A stretch of 64,000 bases of DNA from Zhongshania aliphaticivorans (GCF_902705875.1 NZ_CACSIK010000001.1:2916336-2980335); one strand, 5' to 3'. Positions 54,877 through 63,911 are shown, counted from the first letter of the stretch. The notes: generated by a model from the sequence alone, not told the origin. Translations and numbers: made by a program.

Positions 54877-56862
54877 ATGTCTGATCTCAGTACACTAGTA
54901 TTTGGCCGTTTAAGCCTAGATTCGATCCCCTTTCACGATCCTATACTGATAGGAACCTTTGTGGTGGCCGCTATTGGTGGCATCGCCCTGCTCGCTGCAC
55001 TCACCTATTACAAGGTCTGGGGATACCTCTGGAGCGAATGGTTTACCAGTATCGATCATAAGCGTATCGGCGTGATGTATATGATTCTGGGCTTGGTCAT
55101 GCTTCTGCGCGGTTTTGCTGATGCCATTATGATGCGCATCCATCAGGCCATGGCCTTTGGTGAAGCCACGGGGTATCTGCCACCGGATCACTACGATCAA
55201 ATCTTTACCGCCCACGGCGTGATAATGATTTTCTTTGTGGCGATGCCCTTTGTTGTTGGCTTAATGAACTACATTGTGCCGCTGCAAATCGGTGCCCGCG
55301 ACGTGGCGTTTCCCTTCTTAAACAACCTCAGCTTCTGGATGACCAGCGCCGGTGCGGCATTGATCATGGTGTCGCTGTTTGTTGGCGAATTCGCTAAGTC
55401 TGGCTGGCTAGCCTACCCGCCACTCACCGGGATACTGCAAAGTCCGGGGGTTGGTGTCGACTACTATATTTGGTCATTGCAGATAGCCGGGGTCGGCACC
55501 CTGCTATCTGGTATTAACTTTGTTGTCACCATTGTAAAAATGCGCGCACCCGGCATGAATATGATGAAAATGCCGATTTTCACCTGGACGGCGCTGTGTA
55601 CTAACATTTTGATTGTGGCGGCATTCCCCATACTTACTGCCGTTATGACGCTACTGTCTTTAGACCGCTATCTCGGTATGAATTTCTTCACCAACGACCT
55701 TGGCGGCAACGCCATGATGTATGTAAACCTAATATGGATTTGGGGTCACCCAGAGGTTTATATTCTGATTTTGCCGATCTTTGGGGTGTTCTCAGAGATC
55801 GTCTCGACGTATAGCGGTAAGCGTTTGTTCGGCTATTCGTCTATGGTTTATGCCACGCTGGTAATCACCATTCTGTCCTACTTGGTATGGTTGCATCACT
55901 TCTTTACTATGGGTTCTGGTGCAACGGTGAATAGCTTCTTTGGCATCACCACCATGATTATTTCGATACCGACCGGCGCCAAGATCTTTAACTGGTTGTT
56001 TACCATGTACCGTGGCCGCATTCAGTTTGAAGTGCCCATGCTGTGGACTATCGGTTTTATGATCACCTTTGTCATTGGTGGGATGACTGGCGTACTGCTC
56101 GCGGTGCCACCCGCAGACTTTGTGCTGCATAACAGCCTGTTTTTAATCGCTCACTTCCATAACGTTATTATTGGTGGCGTGGTATTTGGGACATTTGCTG
56201 CCATTACATTCTGGTACCCCAAGGTCACCGGCTACAAGCTAGAGCCTTTCTGGGGCAAGGTCTCCTTCTGGTGCTGGTTTATCGGCTTCTATTTGGCGTT
56301 TATGCCGCTCTATATGCTCGGCTTTATGGGTGTCACCCGTCGTATGAGTCACTTCGACGATCCCTCACTGCAGATATGGTTCCAGATTGCACTGGGCGGT
56401 GCGGTGTTGATTGGTATGGGTATCATCAGTTTCTTGATCCAGCTTTATGTGAGCTACAAGCGTCGCGACTCGCTGCGCGATGAAACTGGCGACCCGTGGA
56501 ATGGCCGCACCTTGGAGTGGTCAACCTCGTCTCCACCACCCAAATACAACTTTGCGTTTACACCTAAGGTATACGATCTCGATGCGTGGTGGCATATGAA
56601 GAGCAACGGCTTTAAGCGCGCAAGCGATGGCTTCTTAGCGATCCATATGCCAAAGAACACCGCCGCGGGTATGGTGATATCAGGCCTAAGCGCAGCATTT
56701 GGTTTTGCCATGATCTGGCATATGTGGCTAATCGGCGGACTGACGTTTGCCGCGCTAATGATCGCCATTATTGCTCACACCTTTAACTACAAGCGCGACT
56801 ACTACATACCTGCAGATGAGGTAGCACTAGTAGAAGCTAAACGCGGGGAGGCCACTGCCTAA
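54877..56862 (+). CDS. cyoB: Cytochrome bo3 ubiquinol oxidase subunit I, CyoB
   Basis: The 661-residue catalytic subunit that reduces oxygen and pumps protons. Haem and copper ligands are present: [10 protein letters not shown] (low-spin haem His), [12 protein letters not shown] (CuB His with the cross-linked Tyr), HHFFTMG (two CuB His) and HFHNVIIGG (haem o3 and low-spin haem His). About 15 hydrophobic helices and the N-terminal extension characteristic of CyoB are seen. It lies 77 bases after cyoA and ends one base before the cyoC ATG. Confidence 0.96.
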   Translation: MSDLSTLVFGRLSLDSIPFHDPILIGTFVVAAIGGIALLAALTYYKVWGYLWSEWFTSIDHKRIGVMYMILGLVMLLRGFADAIMMRIHQAMAFGEATGYLPPDHYDQIFTAHGVIMIFFVAMPFVVGLMNYIVPLQIGARDVAFPFLNNLSFWMTSAGAALIMVSLFVGEFAKSGWLAYPPLTGILQSPGVGVDYYIWSLQIAGVGTLLSGINFVVTIVKMRAPGMNMMKMPIFTWTALCTNILIVAAFPILTAVMTLLSLDRYLGMNFFTNDLGGNAMMYVNLIWIWGHPEVYILILPIFGVFSEIVSTYSGKRLFGYSSMVYATLVITILSYLVWLHHFFTMGSGATVNSFFGITTMIISIPTGAKIFNWLFTMYRGRIQFEVPMLWTIGFMITFVIGGMTGVLLAVPPADFVLHNSLFLIAHFHNVIIGGVVFGTFAAITFWYPKVTGYKLEPFWGKVSFWCWFIGFYLAFMPLYMLGFMGVTRRMSHFDDPSLQIWFQIALGGAVLIGMGIISFLIQLYVSYKRRDSLRDETGDPWNGRTLEWSTSSPPPKYNFAFTPKVYDLDAWWHMKSNGFKRASDGFLAIHMPKNTAAGMVISGLSAAFGFAMIWHMWLIGGLTFAALMIAIIAHTFNYKRDYYIPADEVALVEAKRGEATA

Positions 56863-56863
56863 G

Positions 56864-57496
56864 ATGTCACATTCGACTGCTATGCCGGCCTCTGCTGCGC
56901 CGGGACAATTCGACTTTCTCGAAAAGGGCGAGCACCACGTTGCCAACGGCACCCTGCTCGGTTTCTGGCTGTATTTGATGAGCGACTGCCTCATCTTTGC
57001 GGCGCTGTTCGCCACCTATGGCGTACTGAGCCAAAACTACGCCGGCGGGCCATCGGGCGCCGATCTATTCGACCTACCGCTCGTGGCCTTAAACACCAGT
57101 TTTCTGCTGTTTTCTTCCATAACCTACGGTTTTGCCATGCTGCAGATGCAGCAGCGCAAACTGCAAGGCACCATGATCTGGCTTGCCATTACTGGGGTAT
57201 TTGGTGCGGCATTTCTTGGCCTTGAACTGTACGAGTTTTACCACCTAATACATGTAGGTGCGACTCCCCAGCGCAGCGCATTCCTGTCAGCCTTTTTCAC
57301 CTTGGTCGGCACCCACGGTCTGCACGTAAGCCTGGGGATAATTTGGCTGGTAACGCTATTGTTTCAACTGCGCAAACACGGTCTAACCACCGCTAACCGT
57401 CGCCGTTTATTCTGCCTATCTATGTTCTGGCATTTCCTTGACGTTATTTGGATCGGCGTATTCACTGTTGTTTATTTGATGGGGTCACTGTCATGA
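56864..57496 (+). CDS. cyoC: Cytochrome bo3 ubiquinol oxidase subunit III, CyoC
   Basis: A 210-residue five-helix subunit III. Typical sequences are GFWLYLMSDCLIFAALFATY, LELYEFYHLI, SAFFTLVGTHGLHVSLG and the C-terminal WHFLDVIWIGVFTVVYLMG. It stabilises the subunit I core and is required for assembly. Its stop overlaps the cyoD start as ATGA. Confidence 0.95.
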   Translation: MSHSTAMPASAAPGQFDFLEKGEHHVANGTLLGFWLYLMSDCLIFAALFATYGVLSQNYAGGPSGADLFDLPLVALNTSFLLFSSITYGFAMLQMQQRKLQGTMIWLAITGVFGAAFLGLELYEFYHLIHVGATPQRSAFLSAFFTLVGTHGLHVSLGIIWLVTLLFQLRKHGLTTANRRRLFCLSMFWHFLDVIWIGVFTVVYLMGSLS

Positions 57497-57873
57497 GCGA
57501 GCATTCACAAAATCACGACACACATCACGCAGACCATCACGACGAAGAAGGTCCACACAGCAGCTTTAGCGGCTATATGCTGGGGTTTATGGCCTCGGTG
57601 TTTCTTACCGCCATTCCGTTCTGGCTGGTGATGGGCGAAGTATTCAGCTCCCGCAATACCACCATACTGATCATTCTCGCCTTTGCTCTAGTCCAAATTC
57701 TGGTGCACATGGTTTACTTTCTGCACATGAATTTTCAATCGGAGGGTGGCTGGACCATGCTCTCACTGATTTTCACGGTGGTGCTGTTATTTATTACCTT
57801 AGCGGGCTCGCTGTGGGTGATGTATCACATGAACGTGAATATGATGCCCTCGATGATGCCGGGTGGCAGCTAA
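57493..57873 (+). CDS. cyoD: Cytochrome bo3 ubiquinol oxidase subunit IV, CyoD
   Basis: A 126-residue three-helix subunit IV with a histidine-rich N-terminus (NHDTHHADHHDEEGPH), SGYMLGFMASVFLTAIPFWL and VHMVYFLHMN in the later helices. The ATG at 57493 overlaps cyoC as ATGA; the longer frame from 57448 would run inside cyoC. It assists folding of the oxidase. Confidence 0.93.
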   Translation: MSEHSQNHDTHHADHHDEEGPHSSFSGYMLGFMASVFLTAIPFWLVMGEVFSSRNTTILIILAFALVQILVHMVYFLHMNFQSEGGWTMLSLIFTVVLLFITLAGSLWVMYHMNVNMMPSMMPGGS

Positions 57874-57874
57874 G

Positions 57875-58609
57875 ATGCCGATTCGCCGCATAGCGACTTT
57901 ATCGCTCCTTAGCCTGTGCGGCATTATTCTCTCTAGTGGTTTTATTATGCTCGGCAATTGGCAACTCGAGCGCCGAGTATGGAAGCTAGACTTAATTGAA
58001 CGCATTGATAGCCGGGTGCACGCCCCAGCTGAAATCGCGCCCAGTATGGAAGACTGGGCTGCGATAAATCAAGCCGACGACGAATACCGGCACGTCCTTG
58101 TCGACGGCCAGTTTCTGCTGAACAAAGATACCTTGGTGGTGGCCGCTACTGAGCTAGGCAGTGGTTACTGGGTAATGACACCGTTTCAACGCCGCGACAA
58201 CAGCACTGTCTTGATCAATCGCGGCTATATTGGCCAGGGCATCATGCCACTGCCTCCCGAGACCGCACCGCAGACAATCACTGGTCTGCTCAGACTTAGC
58301 GAACCCAACGGCAGTGTGCTCCGCGAAAACAGCCCCACGACCGGTCGGTGGTATTCCCGTGATGTTGCGGCAATTGCCGATCACCTCGAACTCACCGCCG
58401 CGCCTTATTTTATCGACGCTGACGCCAAGCCAGACCAAGCACAAAACGACAACAGCAATCTCAGCCCAGCCCCAGTGGCCGGACTGACCGTAGTAAAATT
58501 CCATAATAGCCATATGGTCTATGCCGTTACGTGGTTTAGCTTAGCGCTGTCGGTATTGATCGCCGGTTTTATCGTATGGCGGGAAGAACGGCGTCGCAAG
58601 GTAGACTAA
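57875..58609 (+). CDS. SURF1 family oxidase assembly protein
   Basis: A SURF1 protein of 244 residues with membrane helices at the two ends (LSLLSLCGIILSSGFIMLG and YAVTWFSLALSVLIAGFIVW) around a periplasmic loop. The family motif LGNWQLERRVWKLDLIERID appears in part as GNWQLERR, with VLINRGYI and the late HMVYAVTWFSLA. SURF1 helps insert haem into subunit I; Paracoccus has a quinol-oxidase-specific copy encoded in the qox operon, so this copy most likely serves CyoB. It starts one base after the cyoD stop. No cyoE (haem O synthase) gene is here. Confidence 0.9.
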   Translation: MPIRRIATLSLLSLCGIILSSGFIMLGNWQLERRVWKLDLIERIDSRVHAPAEIAPSMEDWAAINQADDEYRHVLVDGQFLLNKDTLVVAATELGSGYWVMTPFQRRDNSTVLINRGYIGQGIMPLPPETAPQTITGLLRLSEPNGSVLRENSPTTGRWYSRDVAAIADHLELTAAPYFIDADAKPDQAQNDNSNLSPAPVAGLTVVKFHNSHMVYAVTWFSLALSVLIAGFIVWREERRRKVD

Positions 58610-58700
58610 GCTTAAGTAATTACTCCAGCTCCCCGCTGCGCACTCACCCCCACATGAGTATACTTGGCCATGCTGAAAAGTCGCTGAGAGATCCACTATT

Positions 58701-60023
58701 ATGACAAATACCAAAGCGCTGGCCGATGTAAACCAGCTGCTTAGACAAACCGAATCCAGTGACACCGACACCCTTGGCAAGCATATGCGCCAGCTTGTTC
58801 AGCTACGCTGGGTCGCCGTACTTGGCCAATTACTCACCATTCTCGTTACCCATTATGGCTTTGGCGTCACACTGCCGATACAGACCATGCTCAGCATTTT
58901 GGCCGGCCTTATTGCGTTCAATGCTCTAACCGATTTGAGCTTACGCTTTAAGCGCCGCGTGTACACAGCTGAGTTATTCATGGGTCTGTTAGTTGATATG
59001 GGCACACTGACCGCCCAGCTTTTTTTTAGCGGTGGCGCAACCAACCCCTTCGTCTTTCTCTATTTATTACAAGTCTGCTTAGCGGCCGTACTCATGGCCC
59101 AAACCTATACGTGGGTGCTACTTGGCGTTGCGGCTTTGTGCTTCCTGTGGCTGGCCGAGGCAGGCCTGCCCATCGACCTACCCCAAGACTATCACTTAGG
59201 CATACGCAGCTATTACCTAGAAGGTATGTTCATCTGCCTTGTCCTCAATGCCGGATTACTTGTGGTATTTATTAACCGCATCAACCAAACCCACCGTGAA
59301 CACGACGCCCGCCTCGCTGAATTACGCCAACGCGCGGCAGAGGAAGAACACATTTTACGTATGGGTTTACTGGCTTCTGGTGCGGCCCACGAACTTGGCA
59401 CCCCACTGGCGACCATCGCGGTTATTCTCGGTGACTGGCGGCGCATGCCAGCCCTAAACGCCGACCCTGACCTAGACGAAGAAATCACTGAAATGCAGAC
59501 TCAAGTACAACGCTGCAAATCTATCGTAAGCGGTATTCTGATGTCTGCTGGCGAAACCCGAGGCGAATCCTCTGGGGAAACCAGCGTGTGTAGTTTTTTT
59601 GAAGAATTACTGATTGAGTGGCAAAGCACCCGCAAAGTGGACAATTTTGAATTTGAAAACAATTTTGGCGACGATGTCGACATTGCATCTGACACAGTAT
59701 TTAAGCAGACCATCTGTAATTTACTCGACAATGCCTTAGATGCCTCGCCCAATTGGATCGGCCTTACCTTATCAAGACAAGAAGACAACCTACTCATTCG
59801 GGTTACAGATCGTGGGCCAGGCTTTGCAAAGGAAGTATTTGACCGCTTAGGGCAACCCTACCAATCAACAAAAGGGCGGCCTGGAAGTGGTCTCGGTTTA
59901 TTTCTGGTATTCAATGTTGCCCGTATATTAGGTGGCCAAGTTCGCGCCCGTAATCGCCAAGAAGGCGGCGCCGAAATAAGCCTACGTCTGCCACTTGCAG
60001 CAATCCAGCTTAAGGAGGTTTAA
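58701..60023 (+). CDS. regB: Redox-responsive sensor histidine kinase, RegB/PrrB/ActS family
   Basis: A 440-residue kinase with about six N-terminal membrane helices (residues about 30-195) and a cytoplasmic kinase core. The RegB-type H-box is ASGAAHELGTPLATIAVIL (His near residue 231). The QRCKSIV segment (Cys near 271) corresponds to the region of the redox-active cysteine reported in RegB. The ATPase shows NLLDNALDAS, VTDRGPGFA and GSGLGLFLVF. In Rhodobacter and Pseudomonas the pair RegB/RegA adjusts respiratory oxidases and carbon/nitrogen genes to redox state. It follows the cyo operon by 91 bases and is coupled to regA. Confidence 0.9.
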   Translation: MTNTKALADVNQLLRQTESSDTDTLGKHMRQLVQLRWVAVLGQLLTILVTHYGFGVTLPIQTMLSILAGLIAFNALTDLSLRFKRRVYTAELFMGLLVDMGTLTAQLFFSGGATNPFVFLYLLQVCLAAVLMAQTYTWVLLGVAALCFLWLAEAGLPIDLPQDYHLGIRSYYLEGMFICLVLNAGLLVVFINRINQTHREHDARLAELRQRAAEEEHILRMGLLASGAAHELGTPLATIAVILGDWRRMPALNADPDLDEEITEMQTQVQRCKSIVSGILMSAGETRGESSGETSVCSFFEELLIEWQSTRKVDNFEFENNFGDDVDIASDTVFKQTICNLLDNALDASPNWIGLTLSRQEDNLLIRVTDRGPGFAKEVFDRLGQPYQSTKGRPGSGLGLFLVFNVARILGGQVRARNRQEGGAEISLRLPLAAIQLKEV

Positions 60024-60027
60024 GACA

Positions 60028-60591
60028 ATGGTGGACGAAACAGAGCTAGGCGCCGAGAATGACCTACCGACGTTGCTGCTAATTGAAGATGACGCTGCAT
60101 TTGCGCGCACTTTGGGGCGCTCATTTGAACGCCGTGGCTACGTGGTTATCAATACTAGTAGCTTAGAAGGCGCTATCGATTTATTAAAGATCCATTCACC
60201 GAGCTATGCAGTCGTTGATCTTAAGCTCGACGGCGAAGCATCTGGTCTTGCCTGTGTGCAAGCCTTGCACAAACACGACCCAGACATGCTCATTGTGGTT
60301 CTCACCGGCTACGCCAGCATTGCCACTGCTGTCGAAGCGGTCAAGCTGGGCGCCTGCCACTATCTTGCCAAACCGTCTAATACTGATGATATCGAAGCCG
60401 CCTTTAACAGCGCCCAAGGTAATGTTGAAGTAGAAATTCGCGGACGTGCCACCTCGATAAAAACCCTTGAGTGGGAGCGTATTCATGAAACCTTAGCGGA
60501 AACTGGCTTTAATATCTCAGAGACCGCAAGACGACTGGGCATGCACCGGCGAACCCTTGCCCGTAAACTTGCAAAACAACAGGTGAAATAA
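60028..60591 (+). CDS. regA: Response regulator, RegA/PrrA/ActR family
   Basis: A 187-residue regulator: receiver with LLIEDDAAFARTL and VVDLKLDGEASG (phospho-Asp near residue 63), a short linker, and a C-terminal Fis-type helix-turn-helix (ETARRLGMHRRTLARKLAK) that is nearly invariant in this family. The start at 60028 is set by an ideal AAGGAGG ten bases upstream, right behind the regB stop; the longer frame begins inside regB. It is the DNA-binding partner of RegB and a likely regulator of the adjacent cyo operon. Confidence 0.92.
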   Translation: MVDETELGAENDLPTLLLIEDDAAFARTLGRSFERRGYVVINTSSLEGAIDLLKIHSPSYAVVDLKLDGEASGLACVQALHKHDPDMLIVVLTGYASIATAVEAVKLGACHYLAKPSNTDDIEAAFNSAQGNVEVEIRGRATSIKTLEWERIHETLAETGFNISETARRLGMHRRTLARKLAKQQVK

Positions 60592-60621
60592 GCTCATTAT
60601 GCAGAAATACTCAATAATTTC

Positions 60622-60642
60622 AGACATATTAATGTCTATAAT
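60622..60642 (+). promoter_or_regulatory. Palindrome overlapping a consensus -10 element
   Basis: AGACAT-ATTA-ATGTCT (60622-60637) followed directly by TATAAT (60637-60642), about 135 bases before the PAS-kinase start. This could be an operator covering the promoter of the PAS-kinase operon, or the tail of regA. The -35 is not clear. Confidence 0.35.
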
Positions 60643-60775
60643 AAAGCGGCCCTAGCGTAATCACCTAAGTATATGTCCCAGTTTCAGTGCTAACTTTGTG
60701 ATTTTAAAATGCAAAGATAGCCACAATACCTCTAAATACATTAAAACTAGGATAGCAACCGTATCAGGATGAAAT

Positions 60776-62311
60776 ATGAGTGATAGAGAAGCTATCAATG
60801 ATTTGCTCTCACGTACCAAGGCAATATTAGACACGATTGTCGATGGCGTAATTACCATTAATGATCAAGGTCTCATAGAAACCGTCAATCCTGCTGCGGA
60901 AAATATCTTTGGTTATAACAAATCCGAATTAATTGGCAACAACGTGTCTATGCTGATGCCCCTGCCTTATCACAAAGAGCATGACATCTACCTTAGTAAC
61001 TACCTCGATACTGGGGATAAAAAAATCATAGGTATTGGCCGAGAGGTCACCGGGCTACGCAGTAACGGAACAACATTCCCCCTTGAACTCGCAATTAGCG
61101 AGATGGAAGTCAATGGCCAGCGGATGTTTACTGGGGTGGTTCGCGATATATCCCAGCGCAAAAATACAGAGGAAACTTTAAGGGGGCTTCTCGCTCGAAC
61201 AAAAGCCATACTAGATACAATTGTAGACGGCGTTATCACCATTAGTGACAAAGGGTTAATAGAAACTGTTAATCCAGCAGCAGAAAATATATTTGGGTAT
61301 ACCGTTGACGAGTTAGCTGGCAAAAATGTGTCATTACTTATGCCCAACCCCTATCGGGCCGAACATGATCAATATCTTATAAACTACCTCAATACCGGTG
61401 AGAAAAAAATTATTGGCATCGGTCGAGAGGTTACCGGTTTACGTAAAAATGGCGAGAGCTTCCCCCTCGAACTCGCCATTAGCGAAATGGAAGTCAACGG
61501 ACAACGTATGTTTACTGGAATCGTACGTGATATTTCTGAGCGTAAGGAAACTGAAGAAAAACTACGCACTGCTATGCGCCGGGTCCACGAACAACAAATA
61601 AAAGACGAATTTATAGCGACGGTTAGTCACGAATTAAGAACACCTCTAACTTCCATCAAAGCTTCATTGGAACTCATGATCGGAGGAGCGATTGATAACA
61701 GCTCCAAGCAAGCAGATATGTTGATTAATATCGCTCACAAAAACAGTGATAGATTACTTCTGCTTATTAACGACATACTCGATATTTCTAAAATTGAATC
61801 TGAGAAGATACCCTTTAACCGTCAAATTATCAGCGTTAAACCATTTCTTGAGACTGCTATTTTTGACAATCAAGCGTATGCAGAAAAACATCATGTTAAA
61901 TTTACTCTAACGCACTGTCCTGAGTTGGTTTTTATCAACGCTGACCCAGACCGATTAATGCAAGTTATGAGTAATTTAATGTCTAATGCGGCAAAATTCT
62001 CTCATCATAATTCCGTTGTCGAAATAAATGCCCGAATTATCGAGAATAAAATACGTATTGCTGTGTGTGATACGGGCATTGGTATTTCACCCGACTTCCA
62101 AGGGCGTGTTTTTGAAAAATTCACCCAAGCAGATACTTCTGACAAACGTGAAATGAGTGGAACTGGGCTAGGGCTACATATTTCTAAAGCAATCGTTGAG
62201 CAACACCAGGGGACATTAGCTTTCGAATCTTCCATTGATAAAGGCAGTGAATTTTATATCGAATTAGAGCTTATACAACCTGATATACCGCAAGGATTCC
62301 AGCATGAGTAA
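60776..62311 (+). CDS. Soluble histidine kinase with two tandem FixL-type (haem-PAS) domains
   Basis: A 511-residue cytoplasmic kinase: PAS1 (about 14-133), PAS2 (about 142-261), HisKA with VSHELRTPLTSI (His near 284), HATPase (NLMSNAAKFS, VCDTGIGIS, GTGLGLHISKA). The two PAS domains are a tandem duplication with a 128-residue period; by my count 99 of 120 aligned residues are identical. Both resemble the oxygen-sensing PAS of Bradyrhizobium FixL: the residue matching haem ligand His200 is His69 and His197 (EHDxYL), and Arg220 is matched by Arg89 and Arg217 (GIGREVTG) at the exact 20-residue spacing. There are no membrane helices. It overlaps the following receiver gene by 8 bases. Confidence 0.9.
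   Translation: MSDREAINDLLSRTKAILDTIVDGVITINDQGLIETVNPAAENIFGYNKSELIGNNVSMLMPLPYHKEHDIYLSNYLDTGDKKIIGIGREVTGLRSNGTTFPLELAISEMEVNGQRMFTGVVRDISQRKNTEETLRGLLARTKAILDTIVDGVITISDKGLIETVNPAAENIFGYTVDELAGKNVSLLMPNPYRAEHDQYLINYLNTGEKKIIGIGREVTGLRKNGESFPLELAISEMEVNGQRMFTGIVRDISERKETEEKLRTAMRRVHEQQIKDEFIATVSHELRTPLTSIKASLELMIGGAIDNSSKQADMLINIAHKNSDRLLLLINDILDISKIESEKIPFNRQIISVKPFLETAIFDNQAYAEKHHVKFTLTHCPELVFINADPDRLMQVMSNLMSNAAKFSHHNSVVEINARIIENKIRIAVCDTGIGISPDFQGRVFEKFTQADTSDKREMSGTGLGLHISKAIVEQHQGTLAFESSIDKGSEFYIELELIQPDIPQGFQHE
60815..61561 (+). repeat. Tandem duplication of the PAS-coding segment
   Basis: Two copies of a 384-base unit in direct tandem, within one gene. Protein identity is high while many third-codon positions differ, so the duplication is old and both copies are kept under selection for protein sequence. 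Confidence 0.85.
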
Positions 62312-62708
62312 TCCACCAGATCTAATACGCTTAATGTACGTAGAGGATGAACCAGATATTCGCATTGTCGCCGAGATCGCACTTGCTCAAGTTGCCGGCT
62401 TCACCGTTAAAGTATGTCCTAACGGCACCGAAGCGCTTGCTAGTATCAATGAATTCGAGCCTCAGTTAATACTTCTGGACGTTATGATGCCCGGCATGGA
62501 CGGGCCGCAAATACTTAAAAAAATACAAACCCTACCCGCATTTAGCACAACCCCCGTAGTATTTATCACCGCAAAAGCACAAGCAGAAGAAATTGAGAAA
62601 CTAAAGAATTTAGGCGCGCAAGATGTTATAACTAAACCGTTCAACCCTATGACATTAGGCGATGATATCAGAACAATTTGGCGGGCCTATCATGAGTCAA
62701 AACAATAA
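62304..62708 (+). CDS. Single-domain response regulator (REC)
   Basis: A 134-residue receiver with acidic pocket YVEDEPDIRI, phospho-acceptor Asp59 in LILLDVMMPGMDG and the switch region FITAKAQAEEIEKL, then the Lys in VITKPFNPM. It has no output domain. The ATG overlaps the kinase stop by 8 bases, and the HPt gene begins inside its end, so the three genes form a phosphorelay unit: PAS-kinase, receiver, HPt. Confidence 0.9.
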   Translation: MSNPPDLIRLMYVEDEPDIRIVAEIALAQVAGFTVKVCPNGTEALASINEFEPQLILLDVMMPGMDGPQILKKIQTLPAFSTTPVVFITAKAQAEEIEKLKNLGAQDVITKPFNPMTLGDDIRTIWRAYHESKQ

Positions 62709-63066
62709 CACTGGTTCAGACTCGGTAGACGCCCAGCTAGTTGAGTTACAAAAGAGCTATATTCTTAAATTAGACCATAAGCTCCAACACATAATTGATC
62801 TTTGGCTACGATACAAAGCTCAAGATGACCCAAGTAATACATTGAAAGAGTTTCATCGTGCAGTACATTCAGTAGCTGGCACTGCTTCTATATTAAATAT
62901 TTCAGAAGTTAGTCGCATATGTACAACGATAGAAGAAAACCTAATCCTCTTAATCAGTAAAAACGCTCATCACCAAGAAATTTTTTCTACATTAGAACCT
63001 CACATAGACGATCTGAAAGCGCTTCTAATTAGTAAAAACTTTAACCCCGCCCCCATTAAGCTGTAA
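62692..63066 (+). CDS. HPt (histidine phosphotransfer) domain protein
   Basis: A 124-residue all-helical HPt protein. The phospho-histidine is His59 in HRAVHSVAGTASI, the classical HPt core, followed by a second helix with SRICTTIEENL. The ATG at 62692 overlaps the receiver gene by 17 bases; a frame from 62662 would overlap more. HPt proteins shuttle phosphate between receivers, so this could pass the signal from the lone receiver to a regulator elsewhere, perhaps the adjacent RegA. The final target is not visible. Confidence 0.85.
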   Translation: MSQNNNTGSDSVDAQLVELQKSYILKLDHKLQHIIDLWLRYKAQDDPSNTLKEFHRAVHSVAGTASILNISEVSRICTTIEENLILLISKNAHHQEIFSTLEPHIDDLKALLISKNFNPAPIKL

Positions 63067-63070
63067 AACA

Positions 63071-63187
63071 ACGTACATCAACCGATTCGATAACAAGATC
63101 CATGGCCTCAATCTTTTGAAGCTGTTTCTACACTGCAGTCCGACTAAGCCCAAGATGACGCTCTATTTCTGCAATCTCCAGCGGCCT
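63071..63187 (-). pseudogene. Remnant of a winged-helix DNA-binding domain (BirA/HTH_11-like)
   Basis: Reading leftward, one frame gives RPLEIAEIERHLGLSRTAV, an in-frame TAG, then KQLQKIEAMDLVIESVDVR. The HLGLSRTAV and KQLQKIEAM pattern is a winged helix-turn-helix as in the N-terminus of BirA and similar regulators. The TAG sits where the family usually has Trp (TGG) or another residue. Another stop is just upstream and no start or continuation is visible. It lies in the 224-base gap after the HPt gene. I read it as a decayed gene fragment. Confidence 0.5.
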
Positions 63188-63290
63188 TCACCATTAAAAT
63201 CTAATTTGCCCAACTCGCCGTATGAAAAGTTAACCGCAAACATAATTTTGCGGAAAGTACCTAATCATTTAGATTACAGGAGCTACAATC

Positions 63291-63623
63291 ATGAATATTA
63301 AAAAACTCACCATGATCTCGGCAATCGCCTTGCTCTGCAGTAACCTTGCCGTTGCAAATGCAGCATTCTCCAATAATACCGTCAATGTCCAAGCCAGCCC
63401 TCACTTCAGTTCTTCCAGCACTGATCAAGAACTAATCAATACGTTAATTAGTAGATTGGAAGCAGACAAAAAATTATCAGGACATTTAGAAATAAACAGT
63501 TATAACGGGAATATATTCGTCTCAGGCACAGTTGATGAAGTGGCAATGATTTACCGTGTAGTAGAACTTATTAAAAGTAATTCCGAGGTAAAACAAGTAG
63601 ATGCGCGCAAGCTTGATACCTGA
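63291..63623 (+). CDS. Small secreted BON-domain-like protein
   Basis: A 110-residue protein with a signal peptide (MISAIALLCSNLAVANAA, cleavage near residue 25) and a C-terminal domain resembling BON/OsmY: ELINTLISRLEAD, LEINSYNGNIFVSGTVDEV and VVELIKSNSEVKQVDARKL, where the GNIFVSGTVD segment is the typical BON core. BON proteins are periplasmic and linked to membrane stress, but the role here is unknown. An AGGAG site precedes the ATG at good spacing. It follows the oxygen-sensing phosphorelay genes after the HTH remnant. Confidence 0.75.
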   Translation: MNIKKLTMISAIALLCSNLAVANAAFSNNTVNVQASPHFSSSSTDQELINTLISRLEADKKLSGHLEINSYNGNIFVSGTVDEVAMIYRVVELIKSNSEVKQVDARKLDT

Positions 63624-63717
63624 TTTTCAAATCATCACATCCTAAATATAAACCCTGCTCAGTTTTGCTGTGAGGGGGTTTATTTAGAAGCCTTGTGACA
63701 AATCGGCAGGAAACGAT

Positions 63718-63765
63718 TTAGGCGCTGCAGTGCAGCGCGGGCCCTCACCGTAGTTCAGCGCCTAA
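63718..63765. repeat. Inverted repeat with internal palindrome
   Basis: TTAGGCGCTG at the left pairs perfectly with CAGCGCCTAA at the right. Overlapping the left arm is a palindrome GCGCTGCA-G-TGCAGCGC (63722-63738), so two hairpins compete. The look is REP-like, but I cannot compare it with other genome copies. Confidence 0.5.
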
Positions 63766-63792
63766 TGGACGCGATTTTCAAAGACCCATAAA

Positions 63793-63824
63793 AAAACCCG
63801 AGACTTGTTAGAATCTCGGGTTTT
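63793..63824. terminator. Bidirectional terminator hairpin
   Basis: AAAACCCGAGA, a 10-base loop, TCTCGGGTTTT: an 11-base perfect stem with A-run and T-run flanks. It could end the BON-protein transcript and a leftward transcript. Confidence 0.8.
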
Positions 63825-63849
63825 AAATTAATGGGAGCCGCCGTCGGCA

Positions 63850-63911
63850 CTGGCGACAAACCTGTGCAGCAGGTTTGGACAGCCTAACGCTGCCCGAAGG
63901 GTGATCGCCAG
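63850..63911. repeat. Long imperfect stem-loop with nested hairpin
   Basis: CTGGCGA (63850-63856) pairs with TCGCCAG (63905-63911), enclosing AAACCTG-TGCAG-CAGGTTT (63858-63876). The fold looks more like a structured RNA or repeat unit than random sequence. Confidence 0.4.
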
